Source: Agrobacterium tumefaciens
GTDB lineage: Bacteria > Pseudomonadota > Alphaproteobacteria > Rhizobiales > Rhizobiaceae
NCBI GenBank assembly: GCA_025560025.1
Contig: CP048486.1
Coordinates: 1,554,001-1,618,000 of the forward strand
Length of the DNA stretch: 64,000 nt
Direction of reading: 5' to 3'
The notes below the pieces were generated by a model that ran no database searches, was not told the DNA's origin, and was given only the letters and a program-made list of their open reading frames with translations. Numbering within the stretch: position 1 is the stretch's first letter; every line of letters starts with the position of its first letter. Positions 51,766 through 60,884 of this stretch are shown piece by piece. A program made the translations under genes and the position numbers.

Positions 51766-52647
51766 ATGGCACGCCGACATTTGCCGCCTCTGATGACACT
51801 ACGCGCATTCGAGGCTGCGGCACGACTGGAAAACTTCAAGCATGCGGCTGAAGAACTCAATGTGACCCAATCGGCCATCAGCCACCAGATCGCTTCGCTT
51901 GAACGCGATCTGGGCGGGCTGTTGTTTGACCGCATGCCTGGCAGGGTTGTCCTTAACGAAAAGGGGCGCCACTATTTCCTTGCGGTGAAGGACGCGATTG
52001 ATCGAATTGCGAGCGCGACAGACGCGATTCGATGCGTCGAGCCGCGAATGGAACTGACGATTCAGGTCTATGTTACCGTCGCGGTGCGCTGGCTTATTCC
52101 CCGCCTTCAGGCATTCAAGGCGCAGGCGCCTGCCACGCATGTCAGTCTTAACGCCGGTCTTCTCGATTGGGATTTCAATCCTGATCATGCCGATGTCGGC
52201 CTCGTTTATGTGCCCAAGGCCAAAAAAATCAACGTCTTCTATCAACCTTGGCGTCAAGAAAGGCTCGTTTCCGTCTGCTGCCCGGCGATGGCAACGCGGA
52301 TGAAAACGGCAGACGATATTCGCCACGCCACTTTTCTTTCGATCGACGGTACTCAGGACGATGTGTCTTCGTGGACGCACAATAATGGGTGGTTTGACGG
52401 GATGCAGGGCAAGATCTTGCATTTCGATAGTTACCTGTTGGCAATCGAGGCCGCGGTCAACGGCCAGGGAATTGCGATTGTCCCGGAATTTCTTGTTGAG
52501 AATGACATTCGGCAACAGCGTCTTGTCATGACGAACACCCATTCCAGCGTTCAGCCCGGGCAATGGTTCATAGCCTGTCTCAAGGCGCGTAAAGACGAGC
52601 CGGCAATCAAACAGTTCTCAACATGGCTTGTCGGTCTTGAGAAATGA
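51766..52647 (+). CDS. LysR-family regulator, GcvA-like
   Basis: 293 residues: N-terminal winged helix (TLRAFEAAARLENFKHAAEELNVTQSAISHQI region) and a C-terminal co-inducer domain. The GcvA-type start PPLMTLRAFEAAAR is clear. It converges on the secreted lyase gene at 52697-54328 and is 140 bases past the HutC-like gene. Its targets are unknown; hut genes or the lyase are natural candidates. Confidence 0.88.
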   Translation: MARRHLPPLMTLRAFEAAARLENFKHAAEELNVTQSAISHQIASLERDLGGLLFDRMPGRVVLNEKGRHYFLAVKDAIDRIASATDAIRCVEPRMELTIQVYVTVAVRWLIPRLQAFKAQAPATHVSLNAGLLDWDFNPDHADVGLVYVPKAKKINVFYQPWRQERLVSVCCPAMATRMKTADDIRHATFLSIDGTQDDVSSWTHNNGWFDGMQGKILHFDSYLLAIEAAVNGQGIAIVPEFLVENDIRQQRLVMTNTHSSVQPGQWFIACLKARKDEPAIKQFSTWLVGLEK

Positions 52648-52652
52648 TGGGG

Positions 52653-52677
52653 TGGCCCCAGCAGCTGGCTGGGGCCA
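52653..52677. terminator. Bidirectional terminator-like hairpin
   Basis: TGGCCCCAGC at 52653-52662 pairs perfectly with GCTGGGGCCA at 52668-52677, 5-base loop, in the 49-bp gap between converging genes. It can serve both; no long T-run. Confidence 0.65.
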
Positions 52678-52696
52678 TGGCCAGGCGCATCTCACC

Positions 52697-54328
52697 TTAC
52701 CGAAATGCCTTCAGGAATTCGGTGCCGGCCGCAATGTCGGGCGTCATTGATCGATCAGCATTCAGGAATGGTATCGTTTCGCGAACTTTGTCGTGAAAAC
52801 GTTTTGTCGTTTCGGAGAGCTTGCGTGTCGGTTGTTCCTGCAGCCGCAGGTCGGCTGCCTGTGCGGCGTGCAGCAGTTCCATCGCCAGGATCGAAAAATT
52901 GTCGTCAATTTGCTGGCGGACCCTTTCAACCACAAAGGGGGCATTTGTTCCAACATCCTCGACCCCACCCGCAATTGGGCGGGAATCAAAGGATGTAGGC
53001 TGTGCGAGAGCACGCGCCTCCGTGGCCAGCGCCATCAACGGTGCTTCAACAACCAGGAACGCGTGGTGCGTGTTCTCGGTCCCCAGATATCTCGGCAGTT
53101 TGGTATGAACCGGATTGTTAAGTTTCAACACCCGTTCGGACGAGGTAGTGGCGTTATGGGCCAGCACGACGGCCATTTCTTCGAAGGATATAACCCATGT
53201 GAGAGGCTCGAAATTCGCCGTGGGCAAAACAGCGCCCCCTTTCACATATCCCCGCGTCGCTTGGTACAAATCGGACTTCGGCGTCACGTTGACGGCCACT
53301 CCCGGGTTGTCATCGGAAGAATTGATTTGGATATGCAATAGAGCTTTGGTTCTCTGAATGCTGTCGGTAAAGCTGCCAAGAAGATAGGGTGCCGTCCGGT
53401 AGCTTAGTGGATCCTGAAGAATCCGCTTCTCATCTTTCTCCCACAGATAGCTCCCTTTGAGAATGGATCGAAGGTCGCTGGCTGAGCGTACATAACTTGG
53501 GAAAGGCCTCAGTGCCGTGACGTCCTCAAGAAGAGGAGAGACGTTGCCATTCAGGCCTTCGAGGCTTAGCGCGTAAACGAGTTGCGAGACTCGCAACAGC
53601 TGCTCTGCGTCGTGTACCGCAAAAGCGCCAAGCGCCGCCGCGTAAGCATTCGAGCTCAGAATGGCCAGGCCATCTTTTCCAAATGGCTTCAGAGGTTCGA
53701 TGCCTGCTTTGGAAAAGGCTTCGGACGCTGGTTGCCGCTGCCCTTGATAAATTACGTCCCCTTCACCCAGCATCGCGAGTCCGATATGGCTAAGCAATGT
53801 CATATCCGCCTGGCCAACGGAGCCTCTTGACGGCATGATGGGAGTGATCCCGTTGTTCAGAAAAGACACCAACATTTCCGCAACATGGGGCTGTACACCC
53901 GGTCCGCCGGTCAGAATGTTATTCAGTCGCACAGCCATCGCTGCACGAACGATCCTGGGCTCGGCATCAGGTCCGACGCCAACGGAATGCGCGCGCAAAA
54001 GACCTTCATTGAACTCGCGCGATGCTTCCATTAATTCGGGTGTCAGCTCCCCTGAAGCATCGACCATTTTGCGGTCTTTATTCCAGCCAACCCCTACTGT
54101 CAGGCCGTATATTTCTTGTCCCTCTTTCGCCGCCTGCAGTAAAACCGCGTAGGACTGGGCAACGCGCTGGAGGTCATCTGGACATACCTTCACCTCTTCA
54201 CCGTCGGCGATCCGCACAATCATTTCAGGCGTCGTATCGTGCCCGGTAAGATTGATCTCCGCATGCGCCACGTTTGCGAGCAGAAATGAGATGCTGGCTA
54301 CTTTCAATAAAATAGTGGATTTGAACAT
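52697..54328 (-). CDS. Exported ammonia-lyase-fold protein lacking the MIO triad
   Basis: 543 residues, HAL/PAL superfamily. A Sec signal peptide (residues 1-23, SISFLLANVAHA) predicts periplasmic location, very unusual for this fold. Tyr74 (YGLTVGVG), His114 (RAHSVGVG), QDPLSYR and the Glu in ATEARALAQPTSFDS are present. The Ala-Ser-Gly triad is replaced by Gln173-Ala-Asp (GSVGQAD), so no MIO forms. GGAG 6 bases before ATG 54328. Substrate unknown; a trimethylammonium compound or another good leaving group in the periplasm is a guess. Confidence 0.87.
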   Translation of the reverse strand: MFKSTILLKVASISFLLANVAHAEINLTGHDTTPEMIVRIADGEEVKVCPDDLQRVAQSYAVLLQAAKEGQEIYGLTVGVGWNKDRKMVDASGELTPELMEASREFNEGLLRAHSVGVGPDAEPRIVRAAMAVRLNNILTGGPGVQPHVAEMLVSFLNNGITPIMPSRGSVGQADMTLLSHIGLAMLGEGDVIYQGQRQPASEAFSKAGIEPLKPFGKDGLAILSSNAYAAALGAFAVHDAEQLLRVSQLVYALSLEGLNGNVSPLLEDVTALRPFPSYVRSASDLRSILKGSYLWEKDEKRILQDPLSYRTAPYLLGSFTDSIQRTKALLHIQINSSDDNPGVAVNVTPKSDLYQATRGYVKGGAVLPTANFEPLTWVISFEEMAVVLAHNATTSSERVLKLNNPVHTKLPRYLGTENTHHAFLVVEAPLMALATEARALAQPTSFDSRPIAGGVEDVGTNAPFVVERVRQQIDDNFSILAMELLHAAQAADLRLQEQPTRKLSETTKRFHDKVRETIPFLNADRSMTPDIAAGTEFLKAFR

Positions 54329-54395
54329 GAGGCTCTCCGTCACATAATATGCGGCGAGTATCGATGAACGCGCAGATATCGCAAATGATCGCTGC

Positions 54396-55049
54396 TCATG
54401 CCAGATGAATACTACTCACGCTTTTCTTCTCAAGCATGCGTGAGAAAATCCCGGACTTTTCCCGCGCATCACCATCCGTGAAAAGAGCCGCGCCAACCAC
54501 CGCCAGATCGACGCCCAGTTGGTCCAGCCTCTCGAAGTGTTCGGGCACGATCTTCCCGTCAACGATGGTGTAAAGCCCGGTCGGGCGCTGGGAGAGGCGC
54601 TCGAAGGCCCTGTCGTCGAAGGAGCCGCCGCCGGCCGGCGCCGTCAAAAGAAGGCAGCCATCCACGTGCTCTGCGACCTTTTCGAGCTCCGATATGGGTG
54701 TCGAATGCCTCAGCGCCGCGAATGCGCCGGAACCGTTTGCTCTTGCGATACGGGAGAGTTCCACGAAGTCTTCTTCGGCTTCGAGATGTATCGCAATCGA
54801 CCTGACACCCAGCTCGGAAAAGCGGATGACGGCATCTCTCGGGCGTGCCACCATCAGGTGAACATCCAGCGGTTTGGATGCGCATTCGCTGAGATTGCGG
54901 ATGACCCTTGCGGTCAGACCATATTCCGGGGCGAAGACGCCATCCATCACGTCGAGATGCAGGGATTCGACGTTCGGCAGCACCGCTTCGATGTCTTCCG
55001 CCAAGCGGAATGGATCGGCGGCGTAGACGGAGGCTGATAGCGCGGTCAT
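54396..55049 (-). CDS. Ribulose-phosphate 3-epimerase-like enzyme
   Basis: 217-residue TIM-barrel protein of the Rpe/AlsE family. Catalytic residues: His-Asp in HLDVMDG, second His in DVHLMV, and Asp in TIVDGK (the usual VDGG is altered). It may epimerise a pentulose- or hexulose-phosphate produced by the FGGY kinase. ATGA overlap with the ATPase gene fixes the start. A housekeeping Rpe role is less likely here. Confidence 0.82.
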   Translation of the reverse strand: MTALSASVYAADPFRLAEDIEAVLPNVESLHLDVMDGVFAPEYGLTARVIRNLSECASKPLDVHLMVARPRDAVIRFSELGVRSIAIHLEAEEDFVELSRIARANGSGAFAALRHSTPISELEKVAEHVDGCLLLTAPAGGGSFDDRAFERLSQRPTGLYTIVDGKIVPEHFERLDQLGVDLAVVGAALFTDGDAREKSGIFSRMLEKKSVSSIHLA

Positions 55050-56536
55050 GCCGCGGGCGCCCATGCGGCTTCGCGAAGCTTGCCCAGCGACCATTCTTCC
55101 ACCGGCTTCGGCGCGGTTGTGCAGAAGCCGTGCTGGAAGATCGCGATGCGGTCACAGATTTCCACCAGCTCTTCCTCTTCCGAGGAGACGACGACGATGC
55201 AGCGGCCTTCATCGGCCAGACGCCGGATGATGTCGTATATGTCCGATTTCGCGCCTATGTCGACGCCCTTGGTCGGTTCGTCGAGAAGGATGAGATCGGC
55301 ATCCTGTTCGATGATGCGGCCGAGCAGCACCTTTTGCTGGTTGCCGCCCGACAGCGATTTGGTCGGAGCGTCGAGCCGTCCGCGTGTGCCGATCGAGGCG
55401 AGTGTTTTCTGCGCCGAGGCCCTTGCCGCGTTGAGGTCAACGATCCCGTTGTTGCGGTAGCGCGTCAGCGTCGAGAGAACGACATTCTGGAACGAGGACA
55501 TCAGGGGGATGAAGCCATCCTGCTTTCGTTCTTCGGTCAGGAAGGCGATACCGTTCTGGATGGCGAGCTTGGGGCTCGATGGGGTGTAGCGCTTTCCGGA
55601 GATTTCGACCGTACCGGAGGATATGGGTTCCATGCCATAGAGCGTGCGCAGGAACCGGGTGCGGCCGGAGCCGATAAGACCGTAAAGGCCGAGAACCTCG
55701 CCGCGCCGGGCAATGATATCGGCACCCTTCAGCCTCTTGCCGGCCAGGCCTTCAACCTTGAGGAATATTTCGCCGGCAGCCCGCGCCTCGCGCCGGCTGG
55801 CAACATGCTTGCCATGGGCGTCGCCGACGATGGCGTCGACAATCGCCTGCTTGCTGACGTCCTCACCGGCGGCATGGTAGACGACCCGCCCGCCAGAAAG
55901 CACGGTCGCTTCGTCGCAGACCGCCAGAACCTCATCGAGCTTGTGGGAGACCAGCACGACGCCGATATTGCGCTCAAGCGCGATGCGGCGGACGTGGGCC
56001 AGCAGTTCCGTGGACTGATTGCCGTCGAGTGCGGTGGTCGGTTCGTCGAGGAAGAGATAGCGGACCTTGCCTTCGAGGTTGGCGATCACTTCGAGGAGCT
56101 GTTTCTCCGGATGGGAAAGCCCTTTTACGGTCCGCGTCACGTCGACGTGCAGGCCATAGCTCGCGAGCAGGGTCTTGCAATAGGCGTTCATTTCGGCGGT
56201 TTTCTTCAGGCCATGCAGCGTCACTTCCCTGCCGAGAAAGAGATTTTCCGCAACCGTGAGGTTCGGGATGAGACGCAGTTCCTGATAAACGCAGCCAATG
56301 CCCTTGCCGAGCGCCTCTCTGGGCGAGGTCAGGGTGACGGTTTCGCCATCGACGCTGAGCGTGCCATTGTCCTGCGGCTGGGCGCCGGCGAGGATTTTCA
56401 GCAAGGTCGATTTGCCCGCGCCATTGTGGCCGAAGAGACCATGGATCGTTCCCGGCTTCACTTCGAAGCCGATGCCATGCAGGACCCCGACGCCCCCGAA
56501 GGACTTGGTGATGTCTGTCGCCTTATAGCTCGACAT
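55046..56536 (-). CDS. Sugar ABC importer ATPase, RbsA-like
   Basis: 496 residues, tandem ATPase. NBD1: GHNGAGKST, LSHPEKQLLEVIAN, YLFLDEPTTAL. NBD2: GLIGSGRTRF, LSGGNQQKVLLGR, LILLDEPTKGVDIG. GAGG before ATG 56536. Works with the permease at 57683 and binding protein at 56659. Confidence 0.92.
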   Translation of the reverse strand: MSSYKATDITKSFGGVGVLHGIGFEVKPGTIHGLFGHNGAGKSTLLKILAGAQPQDNGTLSVDGETVTLTSPREALGKGIGCVYQELRLIPNLTVAENLFLGREVTLHGLKKTAEMNAYCKTLLASYGLHVDVTRTVKGLSHPEKQLLEVIANLEGKVRYLFLDEPTTALDGNQSTELLAHVRRIALERNIGVVLVSHKLDEVLAVCDEATVLSGGRVVYHAAGEDVSKQAIVDAIVGDAHGKHVASRREARAAGEIFLKVEGLAGKRLKGADIIARRGEVLGLYGLIGSGRTRFLRTLYGMEPISSGTVEISGKRYTPSSPKLAIQNGIAFLTEERKQDGFIPLMSSFQNVVLSTLTRYRNNGIVDLNAARASAQKTLASIGTRGRLDAPTKSLSGGNQQKVLLGRIIEQDADLILLDEPTKGVDIGAKSDIYDIIRRLADEGRCIVVVSSEEEELVEICDRIAIFQHGFCTTAPKPVEEWSLGKLREAAWAPAA

Positions 56537-56567
56537 ATCGCGTACCTCACATCTACTGACCGGAAGT

Positions 56568-56593
56568 CGGGCGCGCGAATTTCCGCGCGCCCG
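56568..56593. repeat. 10-bp perfect hairpin after the sugar-binding-protein gene
   Basis: CGGGCGCGCG at 56568-56577 pairs with CGCGCGCCCG at 56584-56593 (6-base loop) between the binding-protein and ATPase genes. No T-run. Confidence 0.7.
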
Positions 56594-56658
56594 GAGAGTC
56601 ATGGAGCCTTGTCGCATTTCCGGGTGGAAAACGGCGCTCCACGTTCCTGGCAATGCCC

Positions 56659-57615
56659 TTAGTAGGCCTTGTCGACGGTTTCGCCGGCATTGTCCTTGTT
56701 GACGAGCAACGGCGGGCTGTCGATCACAGGGTCGAGCTTCCCGCCGTCAAGGAATTTCTTGATGTTCTCGACCTGGATCTGGGCAAGCTTGGCGGGCTCC
56801 TGAATCGCCCCGGCCTTCAGGATCGTGTTGTCCTCGATGTGCTTCACGCCGAGCTTGTCGACAAAGGCGTAGAGCGTCACATCATTGCGGCCGAGCTGTT
56901 CGATTGCGGCGATTGCGCCGAGCGCGGACGGTTCGGTGTCGGAATAGACGACGGTGATTTCAGGGTTGCCCTGAAGCATTTCCGTCGTGACCTTCAGCGA
57001 GGTGGTTTCCTCGACCTTGCCGTTGACGAGCGCGACGAACTTGACGTTGGGGTTGGACGCCAGGGCTTCCTTGAAGCCTTCGTCACGGGCATTTGCCGCC
57101 ACGGAGGTCGGCTCGCCGACGATGCCGATGACGGCCTTGCCGTCCGCGCCGATGTCCTTCAGCAGCTGCTTGCCGATATAGACGCCGCCGGCCTTCTGGT
57201 CGGTCTGCACGGCCTGTTCGACCTTCAGATTTTCAGCCTTCAGACCCGCCGGATCGGGCAGGAGGTTGATCGTGAAGACCGGGATCTTTGCCTGATTGAG
57301 TTCGGAAACGGAGGCGACGCAGGGGCCGGACGAGACGCAGTTCAATGCGACCGCACTGACGCTTTGCTGGGCAAGCGTCTGGACCTGCGAAAGCTGCTTG
57401 GCGTCGTCATTGTCGGCGATCAGCACGCGAACGTCGAAGCCCTGCTTGGCGCCGTTTTCCTCGAAGCTCTTCTTCATCGCCACGTAATAGGGGTTTGTCA
57501 GGTTCGGCAGGGCAACGCCCAGAACCTTCTTGTCCTGTGCATGGACAGCTGCAGCGGACAGCGCAAGCGACATGCCAAACGCCGCCAATACGGAATTCTT
57601 CACGAGTTTCTTCAT
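56659..57615 (-). CDS. Sugar-binding protein of an ABC importer
   Basis: 318-residue family-2 binding protein with a Sec signal (LAAFGMSLALSAAAVHA). Mature part starts DKKVLGVALPNLTNPYYVAM, the ribose-binding-protein pattern. GGAGGAG 4-5 bases before ATG. The sugar is unknown. Confidence 0.9.
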   Translation of the reverse strand: MKKLVKNSVLAAFGMSLALSAAAVHAQDKKVLGVALPNLTNPYYVAMKKSFEENGAKQGFDVRVLIADNDDAKQLSQVQTLAQQSVSAVALNCVSSGPCVASVSELNQAKIPVFTINLLPDPAGLKAENLKVEQAVQTDQKAGGVYIGKQLLKDIGADGKAVIGIVGEPTSVAANARDEGFKEALASNPNVKFVALVNGKVEETTSLKVTTEMLQGNPEITVVYSDTEPSALGAIAAIEQLGRNDVTLYAFVDKLGVKHIEDNTILKAGAIQEPAKLAQIQVENIKKFLDGGKLDPVIDSPPLLVNKDNAGETVDKAY

Positions 57616-57682
57616 CGTTCTCCTCCTATTGGATGATGAATTCGATTGCCGGATCGGCCGGCGCCGTCTCTGGTCCGCGCGC

Positions 57683-58705
57683 TCAGGCGCTGGCCGAAAA
57701 CTTCTTCTTCAGCAGGGCGACCCAGGGCAGGGAGAGCCGGCTGGATGAACGCATCGTGTCAAAGGTCACGCCGACAAGGATGATCACGCCGATCACCAGG
57801 GGCTGCCAGTAGGCGCTGACGTTCAGGACGTTCATGAGATTGGAGATGGTAGCGATCAGGGTGGCGCCGATCATCGCGCCCCAGATCGATCCGATGCCGC
57901 CGAACAGGCTGACGCCGCCGACCACTGCACCTGCAATCGAAAAGAACAGCTCGTCGCCGCGACCGGCGGTCGGATAGCCCGTCATCAGGCGCGATCCGTA
58001 GATCAGGCCGCCGCAGGCGCCGCAGAAGCCGGAGATCGCATAGACGAGAATGGTGATGCGGGAGGTATTGACGCCTGCCAGACGGGCCGCCTCGACATTG
58101 CCGCCAACCGCGAAAATATGCGTGCCGGTCACGGTCCGCTTGATGAAGAGGGCAGCCAGCACGACGGCGACAGCAAGGGCGATGACCGGGAAGGGAATTC
58201 CGAACAGCTTATATTGCCCGATGAAACGGTAACCAAAATCCATGACACGGATCGATTCCGCACCCGTGATGATCTGCGGCACGGAGGCTGCGACGCCCAT
58301 CATGGCGAAGGTCACGATGAAGGGCGGGACGCCGGTTTTATCGATGATAATGCCGTTCAATGCGCCGGCGAGAGCGCCTGACGCGAGCACAAGCACCGCT
58401 GCGACCGGCCAGGGCAGGCCGACATATTCGATGAAGACGGCGGCAAGAACGCAGGTCATCGCGACAATCGATCCGCAGGAAAGGTCGATACCGCCTGTGA
58501 ACAGGACAAACGATTGCCCGAGGCAGAGGAAGCCGATGACCGCGCCGTTGAGAAGCAGCACGAAAATGTTCGACAGCGTGAGGAAATTCGGAGACGCGAT
58601 GGCGCCGGCGATCATCACGACGAGAAGAACGAAGGCGATGCCTGCTTCGGCGGGGATGCGAATTCCCTTGCCGTCATAGGGTTGGGTCTGTGTCATGTCC
58701 GTCAT
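57683..58705 (-). CDS. Sugar ABC importer permease, RbsC-like
   Basis: 340 residues, eight to ten helices; FTGGIDLSCGSIVAMT and GAVVGGVSLFGGIGSI signatures. Only one permease here, so the channel is a homodimer, unlike the allulose-type importer. Starts in an ATGA overlap with the kinase gene. Confidence 0.91.
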   Translation of the reverse strand: MTDMTQTQPYDGKGIRIPAEAGIAFVLLVVMIAGAIASPNFLTLSNIFVLLLNGAVIGFLCLGQSFVLFTGGIDLSCGSIVAMTCVLAAVFIEYVGLPWPVAAVLVLASGALAGALNGIIIDKTGVPPFIVTFAMMGVAASVPQIITGAESIRVMDFGYRFIGQYKLFGIPFPVIALAVAVVLAALFIKRTVTGTHIFAVGGNVEAARLAGVNTSRITILVYAISGFCGACGGLIYGSRLMTGYPTAGRGDELFFSIAGAVVGGVSLFGGIGSIWGAMIGATLIATISNLMNVLNVSAYWQPLVIGVIILVGVTFDTMRSSSRLSLPWVALLKKKFSASA

Positions 58706-60162
58706 TCCTTCCTCCACTTTGCGAGGGGCAGCGCGGCCCTGTAGGCTTCGCGCACATCCTCGCTCCGCGCGGCATCCTGCGCGCGCGGCTCCGCCACGAT
58801 TTCGTATCGGGGCTCCCATTGTTCGGCGATTTTCGCTGTATGCTGTCCGGTGACCGCCGCGGCTGCCTGAACTGCCGCGCCCGCGGCTGCGGCTTCCGGA
58901 AGGTTGCAGGTCCAGACCTGCTGTCCGGTGAGGTCGGCAAGGATCTGTCGATAGGCTTTCGAGCGGGACGCGCCGCCCGTCACGATCAGCCGGCCGTTAC
59001 GCTCCAGCCCGAGAGATGCGAGGTAATCGCCGCCCTCCAGCAGACCGCAGATGACGCCCTCCACGGCGGCGCGGGCGATCTGCCCCGGTTCGACGTCGCT
59101 GCGAATGCCTGTCAGCATGCCCGTGGCGTCAGGCAGATCGGGGGTCCGTTCGCCATCGAGATAGGGGACGAGGACAAGTCCGCGTGCGCCCGGTTCGGTC
59201 GCAAGGGCGAGCGTATCGAACTCCTCGGTGGTCGCCCGGAGGATACGACGGAATGCGTCCGTGACTTTCGCGGAATTCAGTGTGGTGATCATCGGCAGGA
59301 AGGCGTCGGCAGCATCCGCATAGCCGTTGATGGAGCCGGCCGCATCCTTGATGCCGATTGTCGTGCGTCCGTAAAGGGTTCCGCTGGTGCCGAAAGAAAT
59401 GATCACGTCACCGGCACGGATGCCCATGCCGAGCGCCGCCGTCATGTTGTCACCGGAGCCGGCGCCGACGATTGCGCCCTGAAGCGCCTCAAGCCCATCG
59501 ATCCGCTGAGCCACGCCTGCGGCCTCGCTGGAGCCGATGATGTCAGGCAGCACGCTTTCCCAGTCGATTCCGGGTGCGGCCAGTTCCGCAAGCGCGTGGT
59601 CCCATTGATTGGTGAAGGGGTTGAAATATCCCGTTCCCGAGGAGACGCCGCGCTCGGTGGCGGCCCGTCCGCTCAGCCGGTAGAGAAGATAATCGGACGG
59701 CAGCATGATCTTGCGCGCCCGGGCGATCGTGCCGGGATGCATGCGTTCGGTCCATGCGAGCTTGCTCACGGTCAAGGCTGCGGCCGGCACCGATCCGGTT
59801 CGCCCGGCCCAGTCCTTGAGCGGCAGTTTCTGCCGAAGAATGTCCGCGTCGCGCGCGGATTCGGTGTCGTTCCAGAGCTTGGCGTCCCGCAGCGGCAGGC
59901 CGTCGTCACCGAGCATGACAAGGCCATGGCCTTGGCCGCCCACGGAAATGCCGGCGATGCGCGGGAGATAGGTCGTCAGTTCACCGAAGGCGGAAACGAG
60001 CGCCTGCCACCACGCCTCGGGCGCCTGTTCGCTGCGCGGCGGCGTGGTTGGCGGGTGCGGCTTGCGGGCTTCGGCAATGACGGCGCCGTCTTCCAGACGC
60101 CGAAGCACGATCGTGCAGGATTGCGTAGAGGAATCGACGCCGGCGACGAGATCGCGTTGCAT
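58702..60162 (-). CDS. FGGY-family carbohydrate kinase, xylulokinase-like
   Basis: 486 residues. N-terminal GVDSSTQSCTIVL phosphate loop, GISVGGQGHGLVML, SFGTSGTLYG and C-terminal LIVTGGASRSKAYRQIL match xylulokinase-type FGGY kinases. It should phosphorylate the imported ketose or polyol-derived sugar. It lies 4 bases after the isomerase-like gene. Confidence 0.9.
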   Translation of the reverse strand: MQRDLVAGVDSSTQSCTIVLRRLEDGAVIAEARKPHPPTTPPRSEQAPEAWWQALVSAFGELTTYLPRIAGISVGGQGHGLVMLGDDGLPLRDAKLWNDTESARDADILRQKLPLKDWAGRTGSVPAAALTVSKLAWTERMHPGTIARARKIMLPSDYLLYRLSGRAATERGVSSGTGYFNPFTNQWDHALAELAAPGIDWESVLPDIIGSSEAAGVAQRIDGLEALQGAIVGAGSGDNMTAALGMGIRAGDVIISFGTSGTLYGRTTIGIKDAAGSINGYADAADAFLPMITTLNSAKVTDAFRRILRATTEEFDTLALATEPGARGLVLVPYLDGERTPDLPDATGMLTGIRSDVEPGQIARAAVEGVICGLLEGGDYLASLGLERNGRLIVTGGASRSKAYRQILADLTGQQVWTCNLPEAAAAGAAVQAAAAVTGQHTAKIAEQWEPRYEIVAEPRAQDAARSEDVREAYRAALPLAKWRKE

Positions 60163-60166
60163 CTGA

Positions 60167-60796
60167 TCAGCCCCCGGCGTTTTGCAGTCGCTTCAAGCTG
60201 TCTTCGGCATCACGGCCGACGGCGCCGGAAGGATGGGTGAAAAGGAGCCTGTCCCATCCGTAACCGCGCGCGACGCGGCAGACTTCGACGAGCGCGTCGG
60301 TAACGGCGGCGGTCGCAAGAGAGCTGCCGGTGGCAACGACGGCGCCGAGATCGCTGTTGGCGGGAAGCGTCAGCGTGATCACCTCATCCGACATCTGCGC
60401 CAGCGGCGACTTCGGATCGGCGGTGATCGAGATCAGGCCGGCGCAGAGCGTCCTGGCGCGTGCGCAAAAGTCGTTGAGCTCATCCGAGCTGCCACCCTTC
60501 GAAAGGGCAAGAACGAGGTCCTCCTTCTGAAGGACGCCGAGGCCGCCATGCAGGCCATCGGCCGGCGGCAGGTAGAAGGCGGGCGTGCCGCCGACGGAAA
60601 GAAGATGCGCCGCGCGGCTGGCGATTGCGCCGGAGGTGCCGCTGCCGGTGACCAGGATTTTGCCCTTGCACGCGATAAATTTCCCGGCAACGGCCAGAAA
60701 GGTCTCGTCGACCCCATCAAGCGTTCCAAGAATGGCCGCAGCATCCGCACGGATGACCTCTTTGGCGCGACCGACCCACTCATGTTCTGACTGCAT
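60167..60796 (-). CDS. SIS-domain sugar isomerase
   Basis: 209 residues, one SIS domain: ILVTGSGTSGAIASRAAHLL, ALSKGGSSDELNDF, GLISITADPKSPLA. Closest to arabinose-5-phosphate isomerase or 6-phospho-3-hexuloisomerase, without CBS domains. It probably isomerises the kinase product. GGGAGG 6 bases before ATG 60796; first gene of the operon. Confidence 0.85.
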   Translation of the reverse strand: MQSEHEWVGRAKEVIRADAAAILGTLDGVDETFLAVAGKFIACKGKILVTGSGTSGAIASRAAHLLSVGGTPAFYLPPADGLHGGLGVLQKEDLVLALSKGGSSDELNDFCARARTLCAGLISITADPKSPLAQMSDEVITLTLPANSDLGAVVATGSSLATAAVTDALVEVCRVARGYGWDRLLFTHPSGAVGRDAEDSLKRLQNAGG

Positions 60797-60818
60797 AGAA
60801 TGCCTCCCTGATGAGGCA

Positions 60819-60874
60819 GTCATATGACAGACACGCAAATTCGTCAAGTGAGTATATACGCGCTCATTTGAGCG
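60819..60874 (-). promoter_or_regulatory. Promoter and operator of the second sugar operon
   Basis: On the minus strand TTGACG (60847-60842) and TATGAC (60824-60819) are 17 bases apart, a good sigma-70 promoter. Just upstream is CGCTCATTTGAGCG (60861-60874), two perfect 6-bp arms, likely the SorC-regulator site. Confidence 0.6.
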
Positions 60875-60884
60875 TTATTAACTT

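Noticed and set aside
54908..56662. 584-residue plus-strand open frame opposite the RbsA-like ATPase
   Set aside because: The ATPase has all ABC motifs on the minus strand; this frame has none.
58690..60240. 516-residue plus-strand open frame opposite the FGGY kinase
   Set aside because: Shadow of a kinase with complete motifs.
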